Shown in pieces: positions 1-8,349 of a stretch of DNA of 64,000 bases. The DNA is taken from NCBI GenBank assembly GCA_017442155.1, contig JAFSAU010000030.1:49088-113087 (forward strand), given 5' to 3'. This DNA comes from Clostridia bacterium (GTDB lineage: Bacteria; Bacillota; Clostridia; UMGS1883; UMGS1540). How positions within the stretch are numbered: position 1 is the stretch's first letter; each line of letters begins with the position of its first letter. The notes under the pieces were generated by a model. That model worked only from the letters and a program-made list of their open reading frames with translations. It had not been told where the DNA came from and made no database searches. Made by a program: the position numbers and the translations under genes.

Positions 1-1
1 G

Positions 2-1117
2 ATTGGCTACTGCAGCCCGGTCTACGACCGTTCCCTTCTGGAAGCTTCCTTCAGTCAATATCTGCAGGGTGACGGCATTGGTGACAGCTTTCTGGAAACA
101 CTGTTTGGTATCGACCCGAGCCGGGGGGCGGATCTGCATCTCACCGTAGACCACGACTTACAAAAAAGGGCATACAGTCTCCTTAACGGACGAAAGGGGG
201 CTGTTGTGGCGTTGGATCCTGCCACGGGTGAAGTGCTGTGCATGGCGTCCAACCCCACCTATAATCCAAATACGCTGGAGGAAAATTTCGACTCGTTAGA
301 GGAAAGTGACGGCGAAATCTGGCTCCCACGCGCCACCAGCATTGACTACGTGCCCGGCTCTGTTTTTAAAATTATTACTGCGGCAGCCGCCGTCGAGAAC
401 GGTCTTGATACCCTTGAATACATGGACGAAGGAACTTTTGTGGTGAACGGCCAGGAAATCCACAATTACGGAAACAAAGTGTACGGGGAGTTGGATTTAA
501 AAACGGCTTTCGCCAAATCCTCGAATACATATTTTGCCTATCTGGCTACCGAACTTGGCGCGGATGCTCTGCTGGAAACAGCAAACCGGTTTGGCTTTAA
601 CGCCGACTTTCCCTTCTGTCTCCCCCACTTTAGAAGCACCACCCTTTCCGGAGAAATTTCCGACACCCAGCTGGCTGCAGTGGGTTACGGCCAGGGTGAT
701 ACACTGACAACCCCGCTCCACATGGCTATGATAACTGCCGCCATCGCCAATGACGGACAGATGATGGCCCCCTATGTCGTCAGCCGTGCAGCGCGGGACG
801 GAAAACTCCTGTATGAGAAAAAATCCTCTGTACTGCGCCGTGCCGTTTCTGCTACGACAGCCCAGACGGTGGGAGATTTTATGGTGGAATGTGTAGAAAG
901 CGGTACGGGGACCGGTGCCGCCATCAGCGGCATGGAGGTGGCCGCCAAAACCGGAACCGCTGAAGTGGAAAACAAGGCCGACCACGCCTGGTTTGTTGCC
1001 TACGCCCCTGCCAATAACCCGGAAATTGCCCTGGCAATCGTTTTGGAGAACGCAGGAACCACCGGCTCTGCCTGTGCCCCAATGGCGCGGAATCTGATTC
1101 TGGAATATCTGCAGTAG
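2..1117 (+). CDS. Class B penicillin-binding protein, C-terminal part (5' end outside window)
   Basis: This is the transpeptidase half of a class B PBP of the FtsI/PbpA type, which cross-links peptidoglycan on the outer face of the membrane. The frame is open from base 2, so the start lies upstream of the window. The active-site motifs appear in order: SxxK as SVFK (bases about 352-363, after VPG), SxN as SSN in KSSNTYF, and KTG in AAKTGTAEV. The segment GAVVALDPATGEVLCMASNP is the usual lead-in to the transpeptidase domain. No PASTA domain follows; the protein ends about 50 residues after KTG. The next gene is co-directional but has its own promoter. Family is certain; the paralogue (elongation, division or sporulation type) cannot be decided from this part. 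Confidence 0.93.
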   Translation: MGYCSPVYDRSLLEASFSQYLQGDGIGDSFLETLFGIDPSRGADLHLTVDHDLQKRAYSLLNGRKGAVVALDPATGEVLCMASNPTYNPNTLEENFDSLEESDGEIWLPRATSIDYVPGSVFKIITAAAAVENGLDTLEYMDEGTFVVNGQEIHNYGNKVYGELDLKTAFAKSSNTYFAYLATELGADALLETANRFGFNADFPFCLPHFRSTTLSGEISDTQLAAVGYGQGDTLTTPLHMAMITAAIANDGQMMAPYVVSRAARDGKLLYEKKSSVLRRAVSATTAQTVGDFMVECVESGTGTGAAISGMEVAAKTGTAEVENKADHAWFVAYAPANNPEIALAIVLENAGTTGSACAPMARNLILEYLQ

Positions 1118-1179
1118 TGCGTTTTTTCGGACATTGTAACAATAAACGCAGAAAAATGTAAAGAAAATTTAAAAAACGC

Positions 1180-1208
1180 TTGCTTTTTTTTGTAAATTCA
1201 TGTAGAAT
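1180..1208 (+). promoter_or_regulatory. Promoter of xpt
   Basis: The -35 box is TTGCTT (1180-1185) and the -10 box TAGAAT (1203-1208), with a 17-bp spacer. The predicted 5' untranslated region is only about 30 nt, too short for a purine riboswitch. Confidence 0.7.
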
Positions 1209-1247
1209 AATGATATATTTAAAAGATACATTGGAGGCACTTGGTTT

Positions 1248-1820
1248 ATGCAGCTTTTGAAGGACCGTATTCTGCGGGACGGCAAGGTTTTTCCCGGAAA
1301 TGTTTTAAAGGTTGACAGCTTTCTGAACCACCAGATGGATGTTTCTCTTTTCTGTGCGCTGGGGAAGGAATTCAAACGCCGTTTTGCTGATACGGAAATC
1401 ACAAAAATTCTCACCATCGAAGCCTCCGGCATCGGCATTGCATGTGTTGCGGCTATGTATTTTGACGTGCCGGTTGTTTTCGCAAAGAAAACACAGACGA
1501 AAAACATCGCCGGTGATGTGTACAAAAGCCGGGTGGAATCCTTTACCCACGGCAGAGTATACGATATTATTGTTTCCAAAGAATTTTTACATAAAGAGGA
1601 CAAGGTTCTGCTGATTGACGATTTTCTCGCTAACGGCAGTGCACTTTTAGGTCTGGCCGCACTGGTGCAGGATGCAGGGGCCACGCTCTCCGGTGCCGGT
1701 ATTGTTATTGAAAAGGGCTTCCAGACCGGCGGACAGCTTGTGCGCGATACCGGACTGCGGGTGGAATCGCTGGCCATTGTCTCTTCTATGGATGCGGACG
1801 GCACAGTTCATTTCGCTTAA
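1248..1820 (+). CDS. xpt: Xanthine phosphoribosyltransferase
   Basis: A cytoplasmic purine salvage enzyme that joins xanthine to PRPP to give XMP. The 190-residue length is normal for Xpt, and the N-terminus MQLLKDRILRDGKVFPGNVL is typical of the family. The PRPP-binding loop is VLLIDDFLANGSAL (about residues 122-135). A GGAGG-type RBS precedes the ATG. It heads a co-directional group with a nucleoside ABC transporter, so uptake and salvage of purines are probably coupled. Many Firmicutes control xpt by a guanine riboswitch; the leader here has no room for one. Confidence 0.93.
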   Translation: MQLLKDRILRDGKVFPGNVLKVDSFLNHQMDVSLFCALGKEFKRRFADTEITKILTIEASGIGIACVAAMYFDVPVVFAKKTQTKNIAGDVYKSRVESFTHGRVYDIIVSKEFLHKEDKVLLIDDFLANGSALLGLAALVQDAGATLSGAGIVIEKGFQTGGQLVRDTGLRVESLAIVSSMDADGTVHFA

Positions 1821-1826
1821 TACGTA

Positions 1827-1850
1827 AAATACGGCCAAAGGGGCCGTGTT
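1827..1850 (+). terminator. Hairpin between xpt and the BMP lipoprotein gene
   Basis: An inverted repeat with core ACGGCC (1831-1836) and GGCCGT (1842-1847), extendable by A/T pairs to about 10 bp. Only three T residues follow, so termination would be weak; it may partly separate xpt from the transporter genes. Confidence 0.4.
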
Positions 1851-1890
1851 TATAAAAAAACGCGAAAGCGTAAATTCAAGGAGGAAAACC

Positions 1891-3063
1891 ATGAAGAAAC
1901 ACACCAAACTGCTGGCAGCACTGCTGGCACTGACGCTGGTATTTGCTTTTACCGCGTGCAGCAAGACCGAAACAGGCACGGAAACCGGTACCGGTTCCGA
2001 AACCGCTGTGGACCCGAACTTTAAGGTCGGCGTAATCCACATCAGCGACCCGGCTGAAGGCGCGGGTTACACCTATGCCCACGATCAGGGCATTGTTGCA
2101 ATGCAGGAAGCTCTCGGCCTCTCCGACGAGCAGGTTGTCCGCAAAATTAACATCGACGACACTGACGTTCAGGCAACCAAAATTGCCATTGAAGAGTGCA
2201 TCGACGAGGGCTGCTCCCTCATTTTCGGCACCAGCTTCAACTACATGAACACCATGGAAGAAATGGCTGCCCAGTATCCGGACGTTATCTTCTCTCACGG
2301 CACCGGTTACAAATCCAATGACAGCAACATGAACAACTACTTTGGCCGTATTTATCAGGCCCGTTACCTCACCGGTATTGCCGCAGGTCTCAAGACCCAG
2401 TCCGGCAAGATTGGTTACGTTGCCGCTATGGGCATTGACAACGCCGAAGTTACCGGCGGTATCAATGCATTCGCCATGGGTGTTGCTTCCGTAAACCCGG
2501 ATGCCAAGATTTACGTTGAAGTTACCAACAGCTGGTTCAGCCCGGACCTCGAAAAGAAGGCCGCTGAAGCTCTGCTGGATAAGGGCTGCGACGTTCTGGC
2601 ACAGCACTGTGATACCACCGCTCCCCAGGTTGCTGCAGAAGAACGCGGCGTATGGGGCGTTGGCTATAACTCCGACATGACCAAGGATGCTCCTAAAGCA
2701 CATCTGGTTGCTCCCGTATGGAACTGGGGCGTATACTACACCAAGGCTACCAAGGCTGCTATGGAAGGCAACTGGACCAACGAAAATTACTTTGGTGACA
2801 TGAACGACGGTCTGATTGACCTGTCTCCCCTGTCCGAAAACTGTGCAGAAGGTACCCAGGAAGCCATCGAAGCCGCAAAAGCTATGATTCTTTCCGGCGA
2901 ATACAAAGTATTCGAGGGCAAGGCCATTGTTGACGGCGAACTGGTTGACAAGGACCTGAAGGACAATAAGGGTAACGTTATTGTTCCTGCCGGCGGCGAG
3001 GTACTGGACGATGCAACCATCACCGGTGCGATCAACTGGTACTACGAATCTGTTGTGGCATAA
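1891..3063 (+). CDS. BMP-family nucleoside-binding lipoprotein of an ABC transporter
   Basis: A substrate-binding lipoprotein of the BMP/Med (PnrA-like) family, which binds purine nucleosides outside the membrane and hands them to the permeases encoded downstream. The signal peptide MKKHTKLLAALLALTLVFAF is followed by the lipobox TAC with Cys23 as lipidation site. A Thr/Glu/Gly-rich linker follows, then the periplasmic-type fold starting KVGVIHISDPAEGAGYTYAHDQG. The ATG at 1891 has an AAGGAGG RBS; an earlier in-frame ATG at 1846 would place the signal peptide internally and is rejected. Codon choice is very uniform, which suggests high expression. The next gene is the ATPase, after a 115-bp gap with two strong hairpins. 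Confidence 0.92.
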   Translation: MKKHTKLLAALLALTLVFAFTACSKTETGTETGTGSETAVDPNFKVGVIHISDPAEGAGYTYAHDQGIVAMQEALGLSDEQVVRKINIDDTDVQATKIAIEECIDEGCSLIFGTSFNYMNTMEEMAAQYPDVIFSHGTGYKSNDSNMNNYFGRIYQARYLTGIAAGLKTQSGKIGYVAAMGIDNAEVTGGINAFAMGVASVNPDAKIYVEVTNSWFSPDLEKKAAEALLDKGCDVLAQHCDTTAPQVAAEERGVWGVGYNSDMTKDAPKAHLVAPVWNWGVYYTKATKAAMEGNWTNENYFGDMNDGLIDLSPLSENCAEGTQEAIEAAKAMILSGEYKVFEGKAIVDGELVDKDLKDNKGNVIVPAGGEVLDDATITGAINWYYESVVA

Positions 3064-3077
3064 TTTTTTAAAATGCG

Positions 3078-3150
3078 GGAAGCGGTCGCATGACCGCTTT
3101 CCTTTTACATAAATCTCAAAAGCTTTGTTTGGCATTTATGTAAAAGGAAA
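3078..3150 (+). promoter_or_regulatory. Two overlapping, mutually exclusive hairpins in the transporter operon
   Basis: Hairpin 1 pairs GGAAGCGGTC (3078-3087) with GACCGCTTTCC (3092-3102) and is followed by TTTT, like a weak intrinsic terminator. Hairpin 2 is a perfect 17-bp inverted repeat, TTTCCTTTTACATAAAT (3098-3114) with its complement at 3134-3150. The 3' arm of hairpin 1 and the 5' arm of hairpin 2 share bases 3098-3102, so they cannot both form. Likely roles are stabilising the lipoprotein mRNA, lowering ATPase/permease expression, or regulated attenuation. Confidence 0.65.
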
Positions 3151-3178
3151 AAAACAAAAGAAAGGACTGGTTATTCCC

Positions 3179-4708
3179 GTGAACAAACAGCCCGCCATAA
3201 AGCTTTGCGGCATTACGAAGTCGTTTGACAAGGTAGTTGCCAACGACCACATTGATTTATCTGTACAGCGCGGCGAAATTCTGGCACTTTTAGGCGAAAA
3301 CGGCTCCGGTAAAACAACGCTGATGAACATTCTGGCCGGTATCTACCAGCCGGACAGCGGCGAAATCTTTATTGACGGAGAACGTGTCTCCATCCATGCT
3401 CCGGAGGACGCAAACCGCCTCGGTATCGGCATGATTCACCAGCACTTCAAGCTGGTAGACGTCCACACCGCCGCCGACAATATTATTCTCGGCGCAGAGC
3501 CGAAAGGATTGTTCCTTCGTAAATCCCGGTACGAAAAGGTCCGGGAAATCAGTGAACGCTTTGGCCTCTCTGTTGAGCCGACAAAGAAAATATACAATAT
3601 GTCCGTAGGCGAAAAACAGACTGTAGAAATTCTGAAGGTTCTGTACCGCGGCGCAAACATCCTGATTCTTGACGAGCCTACTGCTGTTCTCACCGTGCAG
3701 GAAATCCGCCGCCTTTTTGACATTCTTCGGCGGATGCGGGATGAAGGCTGTGCGATTATTATTATCACGCATAAACTCGGTGAAGTAATGGAAATCAGCG
3801 ACCGGGTCACCGTCCTGCGCAAGGGCAAAAGCGTGGCCACCGTGGAAACTGCTTCATCTGATATTCACACACTGACGGAGCTTATGGTCGGCAGTTCTGT
3901 GAATCTTTCCATTGAGCGCACTGAGCGGACACACAGCGGAACACTTCTGGAAACACACCACCTTTCCGTGGAATCGGATGACGGTGTGCGTATGCTGGAC
4001 GATGTGTCGATGACACTGGAAAAGGGTGAAATCCTTGGTGTTGCCGGTGTTGCCGGAAGCGGCCAGCGTGAGCTTTGCGAAACCATTGCAGGCCTGATGC
4101 CCATTCGCGAAGGTGCAATTCTTTTTAAGAAAAAAAATATTGAAAATATGACGCCCCGGCAGATTTTCCAGGCCGGCATTTCCATGAGCTTCATTCCGGA
4201 GGATCGGCTTGGCATGGGTCTGGCGGCCTCCATGGGTATTATTGATAACATGCTCCTGAAAACGTATCAGGACGCCAAAGGCCCCTTTGTCCGCAAAAAG
4301 GACGCCCGTCTCAAGGCAGAAACGATTACGGAAAAGCTTCGCATTTCCACATCGGGTATGGATGCTCCCGTCCGGCTGATGTCCGGCGGAAATGTTCAGA
4401 AAGTACTGCTCGGCCGGGAAATCGAGTCCGACCCCCAGGTTCTGATTACCGCATACCCTGTCCGGGGGTTGGATATCAACACATCCTATACCATTTATGA
4501 CGCTTTGAACGAGCAGAAAAAGAAAGGGACCGGCGTTCTCTTTATCTGTGAGGACCTGGACGTAATGCTGGAGCTTTGCGACCGGATAATGGTGCTCTGT
4601 CACGGTAAGGTCACCGGTATTGTGGACGCCGCAAAAACTACGAAAGAGGAGCTCGGTTTACTGATGACCGATGCTGCCGGGAAAGGAGATACGGAAAATG
4701 TTGACTGA
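3179..4708 (+). CDS. Nucleoside ABC transporter ATPase (two fused ATP-binding domains)
   Basis: The energy-coupling subunit of the BMP-type nucleoside importer, similar to B. subtilis NupO/YufO and related to RbsA. The first domain has Walker A GENGSGKT, signature MSVGEKQ and Walker B ILILDEPTAVLT. The second has GVAGSGQRE in the Walker A position, signature MSGGNVQK and LITAYPVRGLD in place of an acidic Walker B; a degenerate second site is usual in this family. I chose GTG 3179, 12 nt after AAAGGA, giving a start VNKQPAIKLCGITKSF; the longer in-frame ATG at 3125 lies inside a hairpin and gives a non-homologous tail. Its 3' end overlaps the permease start by 11 bp. Confidence 0.9.
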   Translation: MNKQPAIKLCGITKSFDKVVANDHIDLSVQRGEILALLGENGSGKTTLMNILAGIYQPDSGEIFIDGERVSIHAPEDANRLGIGMIHQHFKLVDVHTAADNIILGAEPKGLFLRKSRYEKVREISERFGLSVEPTKKIYNMSVGEKQTVEILKVLYRGANILILDEPTAVLTVQEIRRLFDILRRMRDEGCAIIIITHKLGEVMEISDRVTVLRKGKSVATVETASSDIHTLTELMVGSSVNLSIERTERTHSGTLLETHHLSVESDDGVRMLDDVSMTLEKGEILGVAGVAGSGQRELCETIAGLMPIREGAILFKKKNIENMTPRQIFQAGISMSFIPEDRLGMGLAASMGIIDNMLLKTYQDAKGPFVRKKDARLKAETITEKLRISTSGMDAPVRLMSGGNVQKVLLGREIESDPQVLITAYPVRGLDINTSYTIYDALNEQKKKGTGVLFICEDLDVMLELCDRIMVLCHGKVTGIVDAAKTTKEELGLLMTDAAGKGDTENVD

Positions 4709-5783
4709 TTTTTTCTCCCGTTTTCATATTGTTAAAAAGACAAACAGTGCCGGAACAAATCCCCTTCTCCTGTCATTTCTGTCACTGGTGGCAGCCCTCA
4801 TTATCGGCGGTTTATTCATTCTTTGTCTTGGCAAAAACCCATTTGCCGTATACGGCGTAATTATTGAAGGGGCTTTCAAAATCGCCCGCACCGGTGCCTA
4901 TGTATTCAAAACCATCGGGTACGCAATCCCGCTGGTAATTACCTCTATCGCCGTTTCCATCGCTTTTAAAATGAAGTTCTGGAATATCGGTGCAGAAGGT
5001 CAGATGATTGCCGGTGCTATCTTAGCTTCTTACTTTGCCCTTTTCCAGAGCCAGATGCCCCATTGGCTTCTGCTTTTGGTCATGGTCCTCGCCGGTGCTG
5101 TCGGCGGCGGACTTTTAGGGACAATCCCGGCTTTCTTTAAGTGTAAATTTGACACGAACGAAACACTTTTTACACTGATGCTGAATTACATCGCCCTGAG
5201 TGTCATAACCTATTTAAAGGACGGCCCATGGTCGGAGACGCCGGGCTTCCCCGGTATTGCCAAATTCGCAGACAATGCCCGGCTGGACATTGTGGGCGGC
5301 GTACATATCGGCTGGATTTTTACCGTTCTTCTTGTGGTTGCCGCCTTCATTTACATGCGATACACGAAGCACGGATATGAAATCAGCGTCATCGGTGACA
5401 GTATAAATACGGCCCGGTACGCAGGCATGAACGTAAACCGGGTTATTCTGCGCACCATGTTTATCAGCGGTGCCCTCTGCGGCATTGCCGGCATGATTCA
5501 GGTCAGCGGCATTGAGCATACCTTAGGCGAAAGCGTTGCCGGCGGGCGGGGCTTTACAGCCATTATTATCGCCTGGCTCTCACGCCTGAATCCCTTTGTC
5601 TGTGTTCTGTTCTCCATGCTGTTTGCCACACTGCAACAGGGGTGCTCCGGCAGTGCTCTCTTAAAGCTTGGTCTCTCACCCTATGTGGCCGATATCCTGC
5701 AGGGTATTATCCTGTTTGTTATTTTGGCCTTTGACTTCTTTACACAATACAAAATTGTTTGCAGAGGGAGGAAAAATGCATGA
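4698..5783 (+). CDS. Nucleoside ABC transporter permease, first subunit
   Basis: An integral membrane permease of the BPD_transp_2 (RbsC/NupP-like) family, pairing with the next gene to form the channel. About eight to ten hydrophobic segments are visible. Family motifs include AFKMKFWNIGAEGQMIAGAI and the coupling-region stretch EISVIGDSINTARYAGMNV. The ATG at 4698 follows GAAAGGAGAT and overlaps the ATPase stop; an ATG at 4671 is in frame but has no RBS. The stop overlaps the next start as ATGA, so the two permeases are translationally coupled. Confidence 0.9.
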   Translation: MLTDFFSRFHIVKKTNSAGTNPLLLSFLSLVAALIIGGLFILCLGKNPFAVYGVIIEGAFKIARTGAYVFKTIGYAIPLVITSIAVSIAFKMKFWNIGAEGQMIAGAILASYFALFQSQMPHWLLLLVMVLAGAVGGGLLGTIPAFFKCKFDTNETLFTLMLNYIALSVITYLKDGPWSETPGFPGIAKFADNARLDIVGGVHIGWIFTVLLVVAAFIYMRYTKHGYEISVIGDSINTARYAGMNVNRVILRTMFISGALCGIAGMIQVSGIEHTLGESVAGGRGFTAIIIAWLSRLNPFVCVLFSMLFATLQQGCSGSALLKLGLSPYVADILQGIILFVILAFDFFTQYKIVCRGRKNA

Positions 5784-6730
5784 ACGGAATCATAAATCTT
5801 CTCACGGCAGCTATTCGTGCCGGTATCCCCCTCTTGTTCGGCACGACAGGCGAAATTATTACCGAAAAGTCCGGTAATATGAACCTGGGTGTAGAGGGTA
5901 TGATGTGGCTCGGCGCATTCTTTGGGTTTTACGCAGGTTTGCACACCGATAGCCTGATTCTCGCGCTTCTCTGTGCCTTTGCGGCCGGTCTTGGCGGTGC
6001 ATTGATTTACGCGGTGCTCACTGTTTCACTCCGGGCAAACCAGACCGTGGCCGGTCTTGCGCTCACTATTTTCGGTACGGCGTTCGCGAACTTTTTCGGG
6101 CTCCGGATGATTGCGGATAACGGCGGTTTTCTGCCAAAGCTTTCTCCGCGGCTTACCGGTATTCTCGCAGACAAGCCCATTCCGCTCCTCGGCAAAATTC
6201 CATACATAGGAAAACTGCTTTTTTCACATAATATACTTGTCTATCTTGGAATCGGAATTGCGGTGCTCGCTTTTCTGTACATGAACAAAACCCGTGCCGG
6301 GCTCCGGATGCGGGCGGTGGGCGAAGCCCCTGCTACCGCGGATGCGGCCGGCATTAATGTAACGCTCACAAAGTACATTCATATTTTGCTCGGCGGCGGT
6401 GTCTGCGGCCTTGGCGGTGCCTATCTTTCCCTGGCATTTTTCGGAGGCCAATGGCAGAACGCCTGCGTGGACGGGCAGGGCTGGATTGCAGTTGCACTGG
6501 TTATTTTTGCGAACTGGAACCCGGTGAAAGCTATTTTGGGCACACTTCTTTTCGGTATGTTCGAGGTCATCCGTTTCCGGGTAGACTGGCTCAACATCCC
6601 CCCTGCTTTCTGCGATATGTTGCCCTACGTGATTACTACTCTCATTCTGGTAATCGCCTCTATCCGCCGTTCCCGCGAACGCCGGCAGCCGCAGGGGTGT
6701 GGCAACAATTACTTCCGCGAGGACAGATAA
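5780..6730 (+). CDS. Nucleoside ABC transporter permease, second subunit
   Basis: The second BPD_transp_2 permease of the importer. It opens with MNGIINLLTAAIRAGIPLLF, and has TGEIITEKSGNMNLGVEGMM, the typical motif of the NupQ-type subunit, and GLRMRAVGEAPATADAAGINV in the coupling loop. The start ATG at 5780 overlaps the stop of the previous gene by four bases and follows GGGAGG; the longer frame from 5759 is rejected because it lies within the upstream gene without an RBS. The next small membrane protein gene starts 10 bp downstream and is probably in the same transcript. Confidence 0.9.
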   Translation: MNGIINLLTAAIRAGIPLLFGTTGEIITEKSGNMNLGVEGMMWLGAFFGFYAGLHTDSLILALLCAFAAGLGGALIYAVLTVSLRANQTVAGLALTIFGTAFANFFGLRMIADNGGFLPKLSPRLTGILADKPIPLLGKIPYIGKLLFSHNILVYLGIGIAVLAFLYMNKTRAGLRMRAVGEAPATADAAGINVTLTKYIHILLGGGVCGLGGAYLSLAFFGGQWQNACVDGQGWIAVALVIFANWNPVKAILGTLLFGMFEVIRFRVDWLNIPPAFCDMLPYVITTLILVIASIRRSRERRQPQGCGNNYFREDR

Positions 6731-6740
6731 GGAGAAGAAA

Positions 6741-7256
6741 ATGGTAGAAGGTTTTTATGAATCTATGGTAAGACACATTAAAACACCGAAGGAGCATCTT
6801 GTAGACGTCGGTCTGGCCCTGGCCGGTATTTTGGGCGGCATTGTTGTTTTTGTCATGGCAGATCTTATGTCTCTACACGCCATTGGAATTGCCGGAGCAC
6901 TGGCCGCTGTCTTTTTCGGATTCCGGGCTGTTCTTTTCAATAACTGGGAATACGAATACATCGTCACGGATGGTGCAGTGGATATTGACCAGATTATTGC
7001 CCGCCGCAAACGAAAAAGGATGCTTACCTTTGATTGTCGCGACTGCGAAATCATCGCTCCCTTGAACCGGGGTAATTATTATGCCGACTACAAAAGTCTG
7101 CCTGTGCAGAACTTTACAGCTTATACGGAGCATGAAGACAATTTTTTTGCTGTCATCGTGCGGGGCGGTGTTCGCACCTGCATCTTGTTCCAGCCTACCG
7201 AGGATATGGTACACCAGTTTAAGGCCTATAATTCCCGGAACGTTTTTATTTCTTAG
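6741..7256 (+). CDS. Small membrane protein, two TM helices and a PH-like soluble part (DUF6106-like)
   Basis: A 171-residue protein of unknown function. Two adjacent hydrophobic helices (about residues 22-68: LALAGILGGIVVFVMA and IGIAGALAAVFFGFRAVLF) are followed by NNWEYEYIVTDGAVDIDQII, a layout like bacterial PH-domain membrane proteins, and a basic RRKRKRM segment. I tentatively place it in the DUF6106 group, common in Clostridia, from memory of its layout. It begins 10 bp after the second permease with RBS AAGGAG, so it probably shares the nucleoside-uptake transcript. No catalytic motif is visible. Confidence 0.75.
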   Translation: MVEGFYESMVRHIKTPKEHLVDVGLALAGILGGIVVFVMADLMSLHAIGIAGALAAVFFGFRAVLFNNWEYEYIVTDGAVDIDQIIARRKRKRMLTFDCRDCEIIAPLNRGNYYADYKSLPVQNFTAYTEHEDNFFAVIVRGGVRTCILFQPTEDMVHQFKAYNSRNVFIS

Positions 7257-7264
7257 GCTTCACT

Positions 7265-7277
7265 TTTATAGTATAAA
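7265..7277. promoter_or_regulatory. AT-rich palindrome upstream of rubrerythrin (PerR/Fur-like box)
   Basis: TTTATA-G-TATAAA is a perfect 6-1-6 dyad, extendable to an imperfect 7-1-7, the geometry of PerR/Fur sites. It lies 12 bp before the RBS region of rubrerythrin, an enzyme often under PerR control. Position and shape support the idea; identity of the regulator is inference. Confidence 0.4.
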
Positions 7278-7301
7278 TTTTTATTTTAGGAGGTTTTTAT
7301 C

Positions 7302-7841
7302 ATGGCAAATCTGAAAGGAAGCAGAACAGAAGCAAATCTCATGGCCGCCTTTGCAGGCGAATCCCAGGCACGTAATAAGTACACCTATTACGCCTCCAAG
7401 GCTAAAAAGGACGGTTATGAACAGATTGCAGAAATCTTCACGGAAACTGCAAACAACGAAAAAGAACACGCAAAAATCTGGTTTAAGCTCCTGCACGACG
7501 GTATGCCCGACACACTGACAAACCTGAAGGATGCGGCCGCCGGCGAAAAGTACGAATGGACCGAAATGTATGCCGAATTTGCTAAGGTTGCAAAGGAAGA
7601 GGGCTTTGATCACATCGCCTATCTTTTTGATGCCGTCGGCAAAATTGAAAAGGAGCACGAGGAACGCTACAATGCTCTCACTAAGAATGTTGAAGACGGT
7701 ACTGTCTTCAATAAAAACAGCGAGCAGGTCTGGATTTGTGGAAACTGTGGTCACATTCATGTAGGCACCGGAGCTCCCGAAGTTTGCCCTGTCTGCGCAC
7801 ACCCGAAGGCATACTTTAAGATTCTGGCAAAAAACTACTAA
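7302..7841 (+). CDS. rbr: Rubrerythrin
   Basis: A cytoplasmic peroxide-reducing di-iron protein that protects anaerobes from oxidative stress. The N-terminal ferritin-like four-helix part carries the iron ligands in [32 protein letters not shown] and [11 protein letters not shown]. The C-terminal rubredoxin-like domain has its four cysteines in [12 protein letters not shown] and [11 protein letters not shown]. At 179 residues the length is standard. A strong AGGAGG RBS precedes the ATG. It is followed by a GC-rich hairpin that can act as terminator. Electron donors are probably rubredoxin or NADH-dependent reductases encoded elsewhere. Confidence 0.95.
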   Translation: MANLKGSRTEANLMAAFAGESQARNKYTYYASKAKKDGYEQIAEIFTETANNEKEHAKIWFKLLHDGMPDTLTNLKDAAAGEKYEWTEMYAEFAKVAKEEGFDHIAYLFDAVGKIEKEHEERYNALTKNVEDGTVFNKNSEQVWICGNCGHIHVGTGAPEVCPVCAHPKAYFKILAKNY

Positions 7842-7848
7842 AATGCAT

Positions 7849-7872
7849 GGGGGATTGCTTTGGCAATCCCCC
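7849..7872 (+). terminator. Hairpin after rubrerythrin (copy 1 of a repeated palindrome)
   Basis: A 10-bp perfect stem, GGGGGATTGC (7849-7858) against GCAATCCCCC (7863-7872), with loop TTTG and a short downstream T run. An identical 24-base copy lies at 8111-8134, so it may be the end of a repeat element rather than only a terminator. Confidence 0.6.
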
Positions 7873-8110
7873 CAGATTTTCGAAAAACTTGCTCTACCGC
7901 AAGAATACTTTTATAAACGCTTTTTATTCCATTTTCAATCATTAAACATTTTAATCTTTTCAAGACGGAGATTCATCGAGAATCCCCGTCTTTTCTTGCT
8001 TTTTACGAAATCGTTCTCTGACGTACCATTGTACGCCGACGAAAACGATTTCGTAAAATATACCTACGTTTTTCGATATCTGCCAGTGTGTCGACTTTAT
8101 CGACGCACTG

Positions 8111-8134
8111 GGGGGATTGCTTTGGCAATCCCCC
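8111..8134. repeat. Copy 2 of the 24-base palindrome
   Basis: Identical to 7849-7872 and followed by AATTTTT. It closes the nested-palindrome region just before the tRNA promoter. Confidence 0.6.
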
Positions 8135-8174
8135 CAATTTTTAAAAAAATTTTTATTAAATTTGAAAAAAAAGC

Positions 8175-8203
8175 TTGACAAATATTTATGGACATGCTAT
8201 ACT
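8175..8203 (+). promoter_or_regulatory. Promoter of tRNA-Thr
   Basis: TTGACA (8175-8180), 17-bp spacer, TATACT (8198-8203); near-consensus sigma-A promoter, as expected for a stable RNA. The tRNA starts 20 bp after the -10 box. Confidence 0.85.
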
Positions 8204-8222
8204 ATATAGGTACCTTAAATTT

Positions 8223-8298
<76 letters not shown>

Positions 8299-8307
8299 TA
8301 AAAAACC

Positions 8308-8349
8308 GGCGATGTAAGAAAACTCAGTTTTTTTACATCGCCCTTTTTT
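8308..8349. terminator. Bidirectional terminator between tRNA-Thr and the LprI-like gene
   Basis: GGCGATGTAA (8308-8317) pairs with TTACATCGCC (8333-8342); the inner part adds AAAAC/GTTTT pairs. T runs lie on both outer sides (8344-8349 on plus, 8301-8305 read on minus), so it serves the tRNA and the convergent lipoprotein gene. Confidence 0.85.

Larger units (their letters stand above)
7849..8135. repeat. Nested-palindrome intergenic element (MITE-like), flanked by two identical palindromes
   Basis: About 290 bases without a credible gene, packed with inverted repeats: the identical 24-base palindromes at both ends (7849-7872 and 8111-8134); AAGACGG-type arms at 7962-7973/7981-7992; a perfect 15-bp repeat TTTTACGAAATCGTT (8001-8015) with its complement at 8044-8058; CGTAC/GTACG inside it; and CAGTGTGTCGA (8084-8094) with TCGACGCACTG (8100-8110). 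Short open frames on both strands cross it but have no RBS and translate palindromes. Most likely a dispersed non-autonomous repeat; copies elsewhere in the genome would confirm this. Confidence 0.55.

Noticed and set aside
1118..1247. Purine riboswitch before xpt
   Set aside because: The promoter leaves only about 30 nt of leader, and no purine aptamer core is present.
1876..3135. 419-codon open frame antisense to the BMP lipoprotein gene
   Set aside because: It has no RBS or recognisable domains and mirrors the biased codon use of a highly expressed gene.
7843..8178. Open frames on both strands in the palindrome cluster
   Set aside because: They translate inverted repeats, lack RBS and resemble no family.
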